From JAIXWP01 sp965247015 (GTDB taxonomy: Bacteria; Bacteroidota; Bacteroidia; Flavobacteriales_D; Sanyastnellaceae), in NCBI GenBank assembly GCA_965247015.1, contig CBDFGG010000003.1:1-64000 (forward strand): a DNA stretch of 64,000 bases. The letters are read 5' to 3'. The first letter of the stretch is position 1. Each line of letters begins with the position of its first letter. The translations under genes were made by a program, and so were the position numbers. The notes under the pieces were generated by a model. It ran no database searches, was not told where the DNA came from, and worked only from the letters and a program-made list of their open reading frames with translations. This document shows positions 17,822 to 27,040 of this stretch, in pieces.

Positions 17822-18162
17822 TTTGAAGCTGGCTCTTCACTTGCAGGAGCAGCACTATCAGTGGAAGGTGCTTCCGCAGTTGGTTCTGTTGGAGGAGTAA
17901 AGACCTTACGTTGCGGAATGTTGGGGGCTTTCTGTTGATGAGGATGCTCTTCATCAAGATTGATATCCATTTGATCCATCTTAATGTTGGCTTCGCGCTT
18001 TATTTCGTTGGCACTCGACATGATTTCGTTTTGAACATCACGCGCCGCATTCCTAAATTGATAAACAGCTTTACCCAATGTTTGCGCTAGTGCAGGCACT
18101 CCCTTCGCTCCAAAGAACATGAGATAAACAAAAAGGATGATAATGATTTCGCCTGCTGACAT
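17818..18162 (-). CDS. tatA: twin-arginine translocase TatA/TatE-family subunit
   Basis: TatA forms the protein-conducting part of the Sec-independent export system. The 114-residue protein has one N-terminal membrane helix (about residues 3-20, GEIIIILFVYLMFFGAKG) with the conserved FG hinge, then an amphipathic helix (VPALAQTLGKAVYQFRNAARD). A long charged tail rich in Pro, Glu and Ala follows. ATG 18162 is preferred; a TTG nine bases further out adds three residues. No tatC lies in the window. The charged tail is longer than in minimal TatA, so a TatB-like role cannot be excluded. alkB follows with a 4-base overlap. Confidence 0.88.
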   Translation of the reverse strand: MSAGEIIIILFVYLMFFGAKGVPALAQTLGKAVYQFRNAARDVQNEIMSSANEIKREANIKMDQMDINLDEEHPHQQKAPNIPQRKVFTPPTEPTAEAPSTDSAAPASEEPASK

Positions 18163-18168
18163 AGAGTG

Positions 18169-18176
18169 CAAAATTA
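18169..18176 (-). promoter_or_regulatory. candidate -7 box TAATTTTG for tatA-alkB
   Basis: An exact TAnnTTTG match on the minus strand, ending 6 bases before the tatA ATG, so the predicted transcript would have almost no leader. No -33 TTTG is seen at the normal distance. Confidence 0.35.
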
Positions 18177-18220
18177 GTACAATTTGAGAGCTCTTGAGGT
18201 GTAGAATTTCGTTAAATAAA

Positions 18221-18245
18221 AAAGGCTGCTCGAGAGCAGCCTTTT
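18221..18245 (-). terminator. intrinsic terminator of secDF
   Basis: Perfect stem AAAGGCTGCTC (18221-18231) / GAGCAGCCTTT (18234-18244) downstream of the secDF stop; an A-rich stretch on the plus strand provides the T-run on minus. Confidence 0.85.
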
Positions 18246-18263
18246 CTAAATATTGTTTTGCAA

Positions 18264-21200
18264 TTATGCATTCACTGTTTTAGCAGCTTCAGCTCTTGCA
18301 GCTTCTTCTTTTTTACCAAAGAATTTTCTCATATCCACTACGATTGGAGTCGCAATGAACAATGTAGAGTAAACCCCAGAAATTACACCCACGATCATCG
18401 CGAAGCAGAAACCTTTGATATCATCGCTACCAAAGATGAACATCACGATCAATGTAAGCAATACAGTCATAGAGGTGTTGATCGAACGACCAAGTGTGCT
18501 ATTCAATGCATTGTTGATGGTTGTATCAATGTTTTCAGACTTGTTGTTTCTCAAGTATTCACGAATACGGTCAAAGATAACCACGGTGTCATTGATAGAA
18601 TAACCGATGATTGTTAAGATCGCACCGATGAAGTTTTGGTTCACCTCAAGGCTGAAAGGAAGTACGCCATTCAATAAAGTGAATGCTGAGATTACTACGA
18701 GCGCATCGTGGAACAATGCCACTGCCGCACCGATTGCGAAATCCCATTTTCTGAAACGAATGAAGATATAGATACCAACGAGCAACAACGCGATGATACC
18801 TGACCAAACTGCTTCCTTACGGAAGTCGTCACTCATTGTTGGATCCACCTTATAAGATGAGTCCATATTGAATTGAGTACCTACTGTATTCAAGGCTTCT
18901 TCAACCTTGGCAGTAACCAACTCGTCTGAATTGACATCTGTGCTTTCGATAAGGTAGTTAGTAGTAACTTTAAATTCACGACCAGAAGTACCAACGCTTT
19001 GAACAAGTACAGAAGCTTTAGTTCCATTCTCATTTACCAATGTTTTCTCCAAAGAACCTCTTACTTGGTCAACGTCTACATTTTGAGCAAACTCGACTTT
19101 GTAAGAAGTACCACCGATGAAGTCAACACCTAGGTTGAAACCACGTGCAGTCCAAGAAACGATACCTGCAGCGATAATCACTGTGCTGATGATGTAGTAA
19201 AGCTTACGCTTTCCAACGAAATCATAATTCACTTTCGTGAACCAGTTCTTAGTGATATTGCTAGAGAAAGAAATTGATTTCTTGCTATCCAAACGACGGT
19301 ACAAGATCAAACGAGAGATGATGATCGCCGTAAACAATGTTGTGAAAATACCGATGATCAAAGTAGTTGCGAAACCTTTAATTGGTCCAGAACCTACCAC
19401 AAGAAGAACGATACCTGTAATCAATGTTGTAGCATTACCATCGATGATAGCGCTGATAGCTTTCAAGAAACCATCTTTCATTGCAGCATTGATATTCGAA
19501 CCTTGTCTCAATTCTTCTTTCACACGTTCATAGATCAATACGTTCGCGTCAACCGCCATACCCATTGTCAATACGATACCGGCGATACCAGGAAGTGTGA
19601 GTGCACCATTCAAAGAAACGAGCGCACCAATCAAGAAGAACAAGTTTGCAATCAATGCAACGTTTGCAGCCCATCCAGCCCAAGCATAGTAGAATACCAT
19701 GTAGATCAAGATCACTACGAATGCGAAGATGAACGACCAGATACCAGCTTGAATGTTTTTCTCACCCAAAGATGGACCTACTGTTACTTCATCGATAATT
19801 TTTGCAGGAGCAGGAAGTGAACCAGCCTTCAAGAGACCAGCCAAATCTTTTGCTTCTTGGATAGACTTATCACGGTCTTCACCAGAACCAAAAGTGATGA
19901 TCGAGCTTCCGTTTGGAATCTCGCTGTTTACAGAAGGTGCAGAGTAAACCAAGTTATCCATCACAATTGCGATCGGACGATTACGGTCAGCCGCATTCTT
20001 CTTGGTCATTTCTCTCCAGATTGGAGTACCTTTCTCACTATCCATTTTCATTTCAACTGTCACTTCTCCAGACATTGGATCGAAGTCCTGACGAGCGTCA
20101 ACGATTGATTTACCATCCAATTCTGCTTTGCCTCTCATAGAAGCATCGCGAATAGCGTAAAGTGTTGCTATGTTCTGTTCAACTTTAGCACCCCATAGAA
20201 GACGGCAATCAGCTGGAATTACAGCTTGTGCTTCTTTCATTCCTAGAAGTCTGTTGATTGCTGCTGTATCAGATGCAGCAGAGATACCAACCATCGCAGA
20301 TCCCATCGGAACGCTTGGGTTCAATAATGCGAAAAGTGGATTCTTCTTTCTTGCCTCTGCTTGAGTAAGTAATGAGTCAGGCTTTACAGTATTATCTGCA
20401 AATGACTTGCGAATCGAGTCTTGTTGAATTGCATTAAGCGTAGTATCCTGAAGAGCTACTGCCATCAACGAATCCTTTTCAGCACGAAGTGAATCGGTGC
20501 TGAAGAACTGTGGAGCTAATTTTTTTCCAAGAGCTTCGTTCGCTTGGCTCAATGCACCGATAACTTCTGTATTGAAATAAGTATCCCAGAACTCAAGGTT
20601 CGCAGTGCTCTTAAGGTTTTTACGTACACGCTCACGATCATCAACACCTGGAAGTTCAACAAGGATACGACCAGTGAATGATTGCTTTTGAACGTTTGGT
20701 TGCGTAACACCGAATTGGTCGATACGCTTACGGATGATATTCTCAGTGTTGCTAATTGCATCCTCAGCTTCTTTACGAAGAATCTTGATCACATCTGCAT
20801 CAGAAGTTTTAGCTGGGAACTTCTCTTGGTTTTCAAGATTGTTGAAGATTCTCCAAAGCTCAACACCGCTGTTTTGATTTTTCCATGCTTTTTCAAACAA
20901 AGTCAAATAATCATCGCTAGATGATTTTTGTGCTTCACGAGCTTCGTCGATTGCCTTTAGGAATGCTGGGTTCTGATTGTAGTCGCTAATTGCAAGGATC
21001 ATATCTGGGATAGATACTTCTAGCGTTACAGACATACCACCACGAAGGTCAAGACCTAGTGCAAGTTGGTTTGATTTTAAGTAGCTGTAAGAGTGTCCTA
21101 CTAGCGGGTAAGCCTTTGCTTCAGAGCTATCACGCAACATCTTTCTTTCAAGAGCAAGAATAGCTGAGTCAGCTGTTGCCCCTTGAAGTTCTGTTGACGC

Positions 21201-21329
21201 GATTGAGTCAACTGCTAGTTGGTGAATTTTTTTCTCAAAGCTAGATGCTACCAATCCGAAGGATAGTTGGTAAGCTACTGCGAGTGTCAATAAGATGACA
21301 AAAATCCAGGTAAACGATTTATTCTGCAT
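18264..21329 (-). CDS. secDF: protein translocase subunit SecDF (fused)
   Basis: SecD and SecF use the proton gradient to pull proteins across the inner membrane after SecA. Both are joined in one 1021-residue chain, the usual form in Bacteroidota. The SecD half (about 1-680) begins with a membrane helix, then a large periplasmic domain with the D1 motif LGLDLRGGMSV near residue 91, and six membrane segments including GMAVDANVLIYERVKEELR near 592. The SecF half begins near residue 700 with LGVDFIGGTSYKVEF (about 732) and contains YSINDTVVIFDRIREYLR near 910. The start ATG at 21329 precedes a clear N-terminal helix. It is transcribed alone, with its own promoter box and terminator. Confidence 0.96.
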   Translation of the reverse strand: MQNKSFTWIFVILLTLAVAYQLSFGLVASSFEKKIHQLAVDSIASTELQGATADSAILALERKMLRDSSEAKAYPLVGHSYSYLKSNQLALGLDLRGGMSVTLEVSIPDMILAISDYNQNPAFLKAIDEAREAQKSSSDDYLTLFEKAWKNQNSGVELWRIFNNLENQEKFPAKTSDADVIKILRKEAEDAISNTENIIRKRIDQFGVTQPNVQKQSFTGRILVELPGVDDRERVRKNLKSTANLEFWDTYFNTEVIGALSQANEALGKKLAPQFFSTDSLRAEKDSLMAVALQDTTLNAIQQDSIRKSFADNTVKPDSLLTQAEARKKNPLFALLNPSVPMGSAMVGISAASDTAAINRLLGMKEAQAVIPADCRLLWGAKVEQNIATLYAIRDASMRGKAELDGKSIVDARQDFDPMSGEVTVEMKMDSEKGTPIWREMTKKNAADRNRPIAIVMDNLVYSAPSVNSEIPNGSSIITFGSGEDRDKSIQEAKDLAGLLKAGSLPAPAKIIDEVTVGPSLGEKNIQAGIWSFIFAFVVILIYMVFYYAWAGWAANVALIANLFFLIGALVSLNGALTLPGIAGIVLTMGMAVDANVLIYERVKEELRQGSNINAAMKDGFLKAISAIIDGNATTLITGIVLLVVGSGPIKGFATTLIIGIFTTLFTAIIISRLILYRRLDSKKSISFSSNITKNWFTKVNYDFVGKRKLYYIISTVIIAAGIVSWTARGFNLGVDFIGGTSYKVEFAQNVDVDQVRGSLEKTLVNENGTKASVLVQSVGTSGREFKVTTNYLIESTDVNSDELVTAKVEEALNTVGTQFNMDSSYKVDPTMSDDFRKEAVWSGIIALLLVGIYIFIRFRKWDFAIGAAVALFHDALVVISAFTLLNGVLPFSLEVNQNFIGAILTIIGYSINDTVVIFDRIREYLRNNKSENIDTTINNALNSTLGRSINTSMTVLLTLIVMFIFGSDDIKGFCFAMIVGVISGVYSTLFIATPIVVDMRKFFGKKEEAARAEAAKTVNA

Positions 21330-21367
21330 GGATCAATTAATTTGGAAAGGTTTCCTTTTCAGGGGCG

Positions 21368-21375
21368 CAAATATA
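21368..21375 (-). promoter_or_regulatory. candidate -7 box TATATTTG for secDF
   Basis: Exact TAnnTTTG match on the minus strand, 38 bases before the secDF ATG. The leader contains the short inverted repeat GGAAA-GG-TTTCC at 21341-21352. No convincing -33 element. Confidence 0.5.
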
Positions 21376-21449
21376 AGAATATCAGGCCTTTTGTGGAAAT
21401 CAGTCTTAAAAGCGGTTTAGTAAGTTTATTTTCAATTGGTTAATTCAAC

Positions 21450-21487
21450 AAAAAACGCCCTCCCGAGTAATAGGACGGCGCTTTTTT
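21450..21487 (-). terminator. intrinsic terminator of rpmB
   Basis: Stem of A6-CGCC-x-TCC (21450-21463) against GGA-x-GGCG-(C bulge)-T6 (21473-21487), with one mismatch and one bulged base. It lies just downstream of the rpmB stop and separates it from the secDF promoter. Confidence 0.65.
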
Positions 21488-21521
21488 CAATGTCTAACCT
21501 TTAAAATTCTTTTACAATGAA

Positions 21522-21758
21522 TCAATCAATGAAGCCATTTGCCTTAGCACGCTTAAGTGCCTCAACAAGACCAATTTTATTGATTGTTTTCATTCCTTTA
21601 GGAGTCACTCTCAACTCAACCCAACGGTTTTCAGTCTCGTGCCAAAAACGCTTGAATTGCAAGTTTGGATAAAACTTACGACGAGTTTTAATATTTGAGT
21701 GAGAAACGTGGTTTCCTGTGATTGTTTTCTTTCCTGTGATTTCGCAAATACGTGCCAT
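21522..21758 (-). CDS. rpmB: 50S ribosomal protein L28 (bL28)
   Basis: A 78-residue protein of the large ribosomal subunit. MARICEITGKK, GNHVSHSNIKTRR and RVTPKGMKTINKIGL are the standard bL28 motifs and the length is normal. It follows cinA on the minus strand by 60 bases. In most Bacteroidota genomes I know, rpmB is followed directly by rpmG (bL33) and a DUF4295 gene; here a terminator and then secDF follow instead, so that small block has been split. A near-match to the -7 box (TTTATTTG on minus) lies in the 60-base gap. Confidence 0.95.
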   Translation of the reverse strand: MARICEITGKKTITGNHVSHSNIKTRRKFYPNLQFKRFWHETENRWVELRVTPKGMKTINKIGLVEALKRAKANGFID

Positions 21759-21818
21759 ATCTTTAAAGTTTTAACCCTTTAAATTGGGGGTGCAAATAAA
21801 CAACTAATTTTCCAACAT

Positions 21819-23072
21819 TCAATGGTTTATTACTAAAAATTCTTTTCTTATCAGATTTAACGCGGCATTCGAGGCCATTAAAATGTTCCTTTCTCTACTT
21901 TTTCCGAGTTTTAAGACGGTCGAAACCACTTTTTCTGGACCAGCAACAGCTATCCAAATCGTTCCTACTTTGATTCCGCTCTCATCATCATCAGGTCCTG
22001 CCACTCCAGTGCTCGAAATTGCATAGGTTGTATTGAGCTTAGCCCTCACTCCCCTAGCCATTGCTTCGGCCATTTCAGCGCTGTAAACGCCGTGTTTATC
22101 TAAAAGATCTTTCGTAATTCCTAATTCTCCTTGTTTCACATCAATATGATAAGATACTACCGCTCCCATGAAGTATTGACTACTTCCTGGGACCGAAGTC
22201 AAAAGATGTGAAATCATACCTCCTGTGCAGCTTTCAGCTGCACTCAACGTTGCATTCTGCGCTTTCAATAAATCACCAACTACGCTCGCTAATGAGGCTT
22301 TTCCATAACCATAAATATGCTGCCCTATCAATTGATGAAGCTCTTTCTCTTTTACAGCAATTCTTTGTTGTAATATTTCCTCAGAAGCCCCGCCATATGC
22401 AGATAAACGAAGTTTTACAGCTCCAGGAGAAGGCAAATATGCAAGCTTGATTTGATCGTTCTCTAAGCTTGTCTCCCAATCCTTAATGGTGTCTGCAAGG
22501 AAACTTTCTCCTACTCCGGTAGTCAATATCGTGCGATGCACGATTGCCGGGCGTTTAAAGAATGTTTGAATACGAGGCAATACTTCTTCTTCCATCAACC
22601 ACTCCATCTCGTATGGCACGCCTGGCATGGAAACAAACACTACTCCATCACGATCAAACCACATCCCATTAGCTGTACCTCGCAAATTGTGGAGTACAGT
22701 GCAAGATGCAGGCACTAAAGCCTGCTGTTCATTGACTTCCAACATCGGAAGTCCACGCGCTGTAAAGAAAGATGTAACACGATCTAAAGTCACTTGATCC
22801 AATACCAATTCAGTATTGAAATACTGACATAATGTTTTCTTAGTTATGTCGTCCTTCGTAGGACCTAGCCCTCCTGTGATGAGAATGACCTGACTTCTAC
22901 TCGATGCCTCATTTAGAATGTTGATGATGTCATCTGCATTATCTGCAATGGACGTAACACGATGTACTCTAATGCCAATGGCATTGAGCTGTTCACCCAT
23001 CCATGTTGCATTGGTATTAACGGTTTGGCCGATGAGAATTTCATCACCAATGCTGATAATTTCTGCTTGCAT
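21819..23072 (-). CDS. cinA: CinA family protein, nicotinamide-nucleotide amidase
   Basis: A 417-residue two-domain protein. The N-terminal MoaB/MogA-like domain (COG1058, residues 1-170) shows EIISIGDEILIGQTVNTNATWM and ITGGLGPTKDDITKK. The C-terminal domain (about 260-417), which in studied enzymes deamidates nicotinamide mononucleotide in NAD salvage, shows LSAAESCTGGMISHLLTSVPGSS, VVSYHIDVKQ and SSTGVAGPDDDESGIKVGTIW. Both domains are complete. It follows psd by 6 bases and is probably the last gene of the rsfS-ftsH-cdsA-psd-cinA run. NMN recycling is the likely role; a competence role, from which the name comes, is not indicated. Confidence 0.93.
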   Translation of the reverse strand: MQAEIISIGDEILIGQTVNTNATWMGEQLNAIGIRVHRVTSIADNADDIINILNEASSRSQVILITGGLGPTKDDITKKTLCQYFNTELVLDQVTLDRVTSFFTARGLPMLEVNEQQALVPASCTVLHNLRGTANGMWFDRDGVVFVSMPGVPYEMEWLMEEEVLPRIQTFFKRPAIVHRTILTTGVGESFLADTIKDWETSLENDQIKLAYLPSPGAVKLRLSAYGGASEEILQQRIAVKEKELHQLIGQHIYGYGKASLASVVGDLLKAQNATLSAAESCTGGMISHLLTSVPGSSQYFMGAVVSYHIDVKQGELGITKDLLDKHGVYSAEMAEAMARGVRAKLNTTYAISSTGVAGPDDDESGIKVGTIWIAVAGPEKVVSTVLKLGKSRERNILMASNAALNLIRKEFLVINH

Positions 23073-23078
23073 GCTAGA

Positions 23079-23738
23079 TTATTTTGCCCAACGAGCAATC
23101 ACTGTTTCATTGCCTGCTGTCACGTCTCCGATTTTAGAAACAATTTCAGTTCCTAAAGGAAAATATAAATCGACGCGGCTTCCGAATTTGATGAAACCAA
23201 ACTGCTCATTTCTGTTCACCTTTTGATCTGGCTTTACGTAGTAAATAATTCTACGCGCCACTGCTCCTGCTACTTGACGAAGCAAGACATCCTGACCTGG
23301 CTTGCGCTCGATGACAACCGTTGAACGTTCGTTCTCAGTGCTGCTCTTTGGATGCCAAGCCACCAAGAAAAGACCTGGATGATATTTCACATATTTCACT
23401 GTTCCTTCACATGGCACCCAGTTCGCATGAACGTTGATAGGCGACATGAAAATGGAAACTTGAATTCTTTTTCCTTGAAAAAATTCTGGTTCTTCTACTT
23501 CCTCAATAACTACGACCTTGCCATCACATGGAGCTACCAATTCATCAGGTTGAGCTGTGTTCGTTCTCTTTGGCAATCTAAAGAATTGAGCTACGAGAAA
23601 AAACAAGATGAAAGAAACCGCATAGAATGCATAATGAATCCACTTGATATCTGTCAAATATGCCAAAGCAATATTCAAAGCAACAAGTGTGAGAATAGTA
23701 CCAGTTAGGATTTTAAATCCTTCTTTGTGAATGGTCAT
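23079..23738 (-). CDS. psd: phosphatidylserine decarboxylase, short (archaeal-type) form
   Basis: Psd converts phosphatidylserine to phosphatidylethanolamine at the inner membrane, using a pyruvoyl group made by self-cleavage. At 219 residues it is the compact form. The cleavage site is Gly186-Ser187 in FGFIKFGSRVDLYFP; VFMSPINVHANWVP-like sequence near residue 97 and HPGLFLVAWHPKSSTENER near 120 are also typical. Two membrane segments lie in the first 50 residues. Its ATG overlaps the end of cdsA by 4 bases, so CDP-diacylglycerol synthesis and the final step of PE synthesis are translationally coupled. Confidence 0.93.
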   Translation of the reverse strand: MTIHKEGFKILTGTILTLVALNIALAYLTDIKWIHYAFYAVSFILFFLVAQFFRLPKRTNTAQPDELVAPCDGKVVVIEEVEEPEFFQGKRIQVSIFMSPINVHANWVPCEGTVKYVKYHPGLFLVAWHPKSSTENERSTVVIERKPGQDVLLRQVAGAVARRIIYYVKPDQKVNRNEQFGFIKFGSRVDLYFPLGTEIVSKIGDVTAGNETVIARWAK

Positions 23739-24553
23739 GAGTGGTTAAAAAATTTTAGATAGAAAATGACAACAGGAAGTGCAAGTAGAAGACCATCGAA
23801 GCGATCTAATACACCGCCGTGCCCTGGTATGATTGTTCCAGAATCTTTGACTCCGTAACTTCTTTTCAAGTGAGATTCGAATAGGTCGCCAAGGTTGGCA
23901 AATACAGCAATGATTGCAGAAACAATCATCCATTGCTCCATGTCAAGCGCTGTAAAATATTTCGATAATATCCATCCACCGGCAACAGCGAATGCAACTC
24001 CGCCAAATAGCCCTTCCCAAGTTTTATTTGGTGAGACTTTTTCATACAATTTATTTCTGCCAAGAAGCCTTCCTGTGAAATAAGCTGCCGTGTCATTTCC
24101 CCATAAAATAATAAAAAATCCGAGAGGAATTTCCCACTCGAATTCATCATGAATGAATGCAAGTGTATTAATCATGGCAAAAGGAACTACCACATAGATA
24201 AGTCCCATAATGGTCACAGATACGTGATCCACGGCGCGTTTATCGAGATGCACCAATTCTGCGATGTAGAGTAAAATGACTACAGGAGCTAAAAGCCAAA
24301 AGGACCTACTATCGAGTAGGTCCATGGCTTGAAACATAATCATGATATATAATGCGATACCGAGTGCGTATCCGAAGACAACGCGTGGTTTTTCGTTCGA
24401 GTCCTTGCTCACCATTTGGTAGAACTCCACCAAACCGACAATAGCAAAGAAGAAAAACACTGCACCCAGTGCATACGGTCCGAGCAAGGCCGAACTGATA
24501 ACCAGTGCGGTAAATACAATTCCTGCTATTGCTCTTATAGTTAAATTACTCAA
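23735..24553 (-). CDS. cdsA: phosphatidate cytidylyltransferase (CDP-diglyceride synthase)
   Basis: CdsA makes CDP-diacylglycerol from phosphatidic acid and CTP for phospholipid synthesis. The 272-residue integral membrane protein has about eight membrane segments. The family signature is intact near residue 220: SHLKRSYGVKDSG followed by IPGHGGVLDRFDG. SPNKTWEGLFGG near 168 is also conserved. It follows ftsH by 58 bases and its stop overlaps the psd start by 4 bases. A near-match to the -7 box (TAAATTCG on minus) in the gap to ftsH suggests an internal promoter. Confidence 0.94.
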   Translation of the reverse strand: MSNLTIRAIAGIVFTALVISSALLGPYALGAVFFFFAIVGLVEFYQMVSKDSNEKPRVVFGYALGIALYIMIMFQAMDLLDSRSFWLLAPVVILLYIAELVHLDKRAVDHVSVTIMGLIYVVVPFAMINTLAFIHDEFEWEIPLGFFIILWGNDTAAYFTGRLLGRNKLYEKVSPNKTWEGLFGGVAFAVAGGWILSKYFTALDMEQWMIVSAIIAVFANLGDLFESHLKRSYGVKDSGTIIPGHGGVLDRFDGLLLALPVVIFYLKFFNHS

Positions 24554-24611
24554 AACGGAAGCGGTTTGGGCTGCGAATTTACGACCTCGTTACGAAAACT
24601 TGGTCAATAAA

Positions 24612-26555
24612 TTACACTACTGGTTCTGGGTTGGTATTTCTTTCCCCCCAAGGACGCTCGCCCAACACTTCTACTAAGTCATCTTTGAAGATTACTTCAC
24701 GCTCAAGAAGCTTCTTTGCAAGACCATCGAGTTTTTCTTTGTTCTTCATCAAAATATCTTTCGCCTTTTCATAAGCAAGCTCAATAATCTTACTTACCTC
24801 TTCATCAATAACGCGTGCTGTTTCTTCACTGTAAGGCTTTGTAAATTGATTCTCACCTCTGCTATCGTAATAGCTACGGTTACCAATCTTTTTATTCAAG
24901 CCGTAAACGCTCACCATCGCATAAGCTTGCTTAGTTACTTTTTCGAGATCGCTGAGAGCTCCCGTTGAAATTTTCCCAAAAGCTACTTCTTCTGCGGCGC
25001 GACCACCTAGGGCTGCGACCATTTCATCGAAGATCTGCTCTGTTGTCGTAATCTGTCTTTCTTCAGGAAGGTACCACGCTGCACCAAGAGATCTACCTCT
25101 TGGAACGATGGTTACTTTTACCAAAGGAGAAGCGTGTTCTAACAACCAGCTCACAATAGCGTGACCACTTTCGTGATAAGCGATAGTCGCCTTCTCACCT
25201 GCTGTGATGATTTTATTTTTCTTCTCAAGACCACCGATAATTCTATCTACTGCATCTAAGAAATCTTCTTTACCAACGGTAGAGCGGTTTTTACGAGCTG
25301 CAATCAATGCTGCTTCGTTACAAATATTTGCAATATCTGCTCCACTGAATCCTGGAGTTTGTTTCGCCAAGAATTCTACATCCACTGAATCATCGCGCTT
25401 TACATTCTTCAAGTGAACTTGGAAAATTTCAACACGTTCGTTTAGATCCGGCATGTCTACATAAATCTGACGGTCGAAACGTCCAGCTCTTAGCAATGCG
25501 CCATCGAGAATATCCGCGCGGTTAGTTGCCGCGAGAATGATGATACCCGAGTTGGTACCAAATCCATCCATTTCAGTCAACAACTGATTGAGGGTGTTTT
25601 CACGCTCATCATTGCTACCGAAATTGACACTCTTGCTTCTTGCTCTACCAATCGCGTCGATCTCATCGATGAAGATAATCGCAGGAGCTTTTTCTTTTGC
25701 TTGACGGAACAAGTCACGTACACGGCTTGCACCCACACCAACAAACATTTCAACGAAATCCGATCCACTTAGAGAGAAGAAAGGAACTTGTGCTTCACCA
25801 GCAACAGCCTTTGCAAGCATGGTTTTACCAGTACCTGGAGGGCCAACTAGCAATGCTCCTTTTGGAATCTTCGCTCCTAATTCTGTATATTTTTTAGGGT
25901 GCTTCAAGAAGTCTACAATCTCTTGTACTTCTTGTTTTGCCCCTTCAAGACCAGCCACATCATTAAATGTAATCTGCGTGCCTTTTCCTTTTTCAAAAAG
26001 CTGTGCTTTTGATTTACCGATGTTGAATATTTGTCCACCCGGACCACCGCCGCCGCCAACACGACGCATAATGAATACCCAAGCAACGATCATAATACCG
26101 ATCGCAATGATCCAGTACAACAACGATTGGGCTGCTTCATTTGGAGGAAGGTACTCCACTCGGAATTTCTTTGCTTCACCCAGAGCATTGATTTCTTTTA
26201 CGAAATCTTCTCCCGGAGGAATGTTGAACCATAGATCACTGCTCTTGCTGAAGCCTTGGTAGCCTTCTGCAGGAATCTCGTTCATCTGAAGCAAAGTGTC
26301 TTTACCTGCATCGTTCAAAAAGATGACAGCTTTAACACCATCATATTGTAGTTTTTCAATAAAACCGCGATCTGCGATTTGCTTGAATTTTGAATAATCA
26401 GTGGGTTTTCCGTCGCTACCGCTATTGAACAACAACATTGCAATCAATACAGTTGCTATCAATGCATAGACCCAATAAAAATTCATTCCCTTCTTAGGTT
26501 CTTGTGAACCAGAACCAGGCATGCCTGGCTTTCTCTTCGGTTGCTCTTCACTCAT
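24612..26555 (-). CDS. ftsH: ATP-dependent zinc metalloprotease FtsH
   Basis: FtsH degrades unfolded or regulatory membrane and cytoplasmic proteins. The 647-residue protein has an N-terminal membrane helix (about 24-42), a periplasmic domain, a second helix (about 147-165), then the AAA ATPase with Walker A GPPGTGKTM near residue 239, Walker B IIFIDEIDAIG near 295 and SRH motif region NRADILDGALLRAGRFDRQ. The protease zinc motif HESGH is at residues 461-465. The C-terminus ends in a short acidic/Asn-rich tail. It follows rsfS by 20 bases, the conserved Bacteroidota order rsfS-ftsH-cdsA. Confidence 0.97.
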   Translation of the reverse strand: MSEEQPKRKPGMPGSGSQEPKKGMNFYWVYALIATVLIAMLLFNSGSDGKPTDYSKFKQIADRGFIEKLQYDGVKAVIFLNDAGKDTLLQMNEIPAEGYQGFSKSSDLWFNIPPGEDFVKEINALGEAKKFRVEYLPPNEAAQSLLYWIIAIGIMIVAWVFIMRRVGGGGGPGGQIFNIGKSKAQLFEKGKGTQITFNDVAGLEGAKQEVQEIVDFLKHPKKYTELGAKIPKGALLVGPPGTGKTMLAKAVAGEAQVPFFSLSGSDFVEMFVGVGASRVRDLFRQAKEKAPAIIFIDEIDAIGRARSKSVNFGSNDERENTLNQLLTEMDGFGTNSGIIILAATNRADILDGALLRAGRFDRQIYVDMPDLNERVEIFQVHLKNVKRDDSVDVEFLAKQTPGFSGADIANICNEAALIAARKNRSTVGKEDFLDAVDRIIGGLEKKNKIITAGEKATIAYHESGHAIVSWLLEHASPLVKVTIVPRGRSLGAAWYLPEERQITTTEQIFDEMVAALGGRAAEEVAFGKISTGALSDLEKVTKQAYAMVSVYGLNKKIGNRSYYDSRGENQFTKPYSEETARVIDEEVSKIIELAYEKAKDILMKNKEKLDGLAKKLLEREVIFKDDLVEVLGERPWGERNTNPEPVV

Positions 26556-26575
26556 ATTTTTTTCTAAAATCTTTT

Positions 26576-26953
26576 TTATGCACTTTCTTCTACACGACTA
26601 AACAAGGCATCCGCCCAAAGTTCTTCAATCGCGTAATAATTTCTAGTAGTTTCATTAAAAATGTGAACTACGATATCGAAATAATCCATCAAAATCCATT
26701 GGGCATTCTGAACACCTTCGACGTGTGCAGGCTTATAACCAAGTTTCTCTTGAGTAGTTCGCTCTATCGAGCGAGAAATTGCTTCCACTTGTGTGGAGCT
26801 TGTTCCGTGACAAATTACGAAGTAATCTGCCATGGCATGGTCAACATTCTTAAGATTCATTACGACAACGTCTTTGGCTTTCACCTCTAACATGCCTTCT
26901 ATAATTTCATCCAACAATATCTCTGTGGTTTCTTTTACAATTTTCTTTGCCAT
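26576..26953 (-). CDS. rsfS: ribosomal silencing factor RsfS
   Basis: RsfS (YbeB/Iojap family) binds uL14 and blocks joining of the ribosomal subunits when nutrients are low. The 125-residue protein shows DVVVMNLKNVDHAMADYFVICHGTSSTQVEAI and the C-terminal WILMDYFDIVVHIFNETTRNYYAIEELW, both diagnostic. ATG 26953 begins the normal N-terminus; a longer frame to 26989 would add twelve residues with no family support and overlap the promoter box. It is divergent from birA (87 bases between) and heads the run to cinA. Confidence 0.94.
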   Translation of the reverse strand: MAKKIVKETTEILLDEIIEGMLEVKAKDVVVMNLKNVDHAMADYFVICHGTSSTQVEAISRSIERTTQEKLGYKPAHVEGVQNAQWILMDYFDIVVHIFNETTRNYYAIEELWADALFSRVEESA

Positions 26954-26975
26954 GAATATTTTTTCGTGATCAAGG

Positions 26976-26983
26976 CAAAAGTA
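26976..26983 (-). promoter_or_regulatory. candidate -7 box TACTTTTG for the rsfS operon
   Basis: Exact TAnnTTTG match on the minus strand, 22 bases before the rsfS ATG. It lies in the divergent region shared with birA. No clear -33 TTTG. Confidence 0.5.
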
Positions 26984-27040
26984 CGCCACTTATGCCCGAT
27001 TTACTAACTTGCCCCCAATTCAAATTGATCACAGGTCTTT

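Noticed and set aside
18258..20924. Several plus-strand frames of 60-120 codons
   Set aside because: All are shadows inside secDF with odd composition and no start signals.
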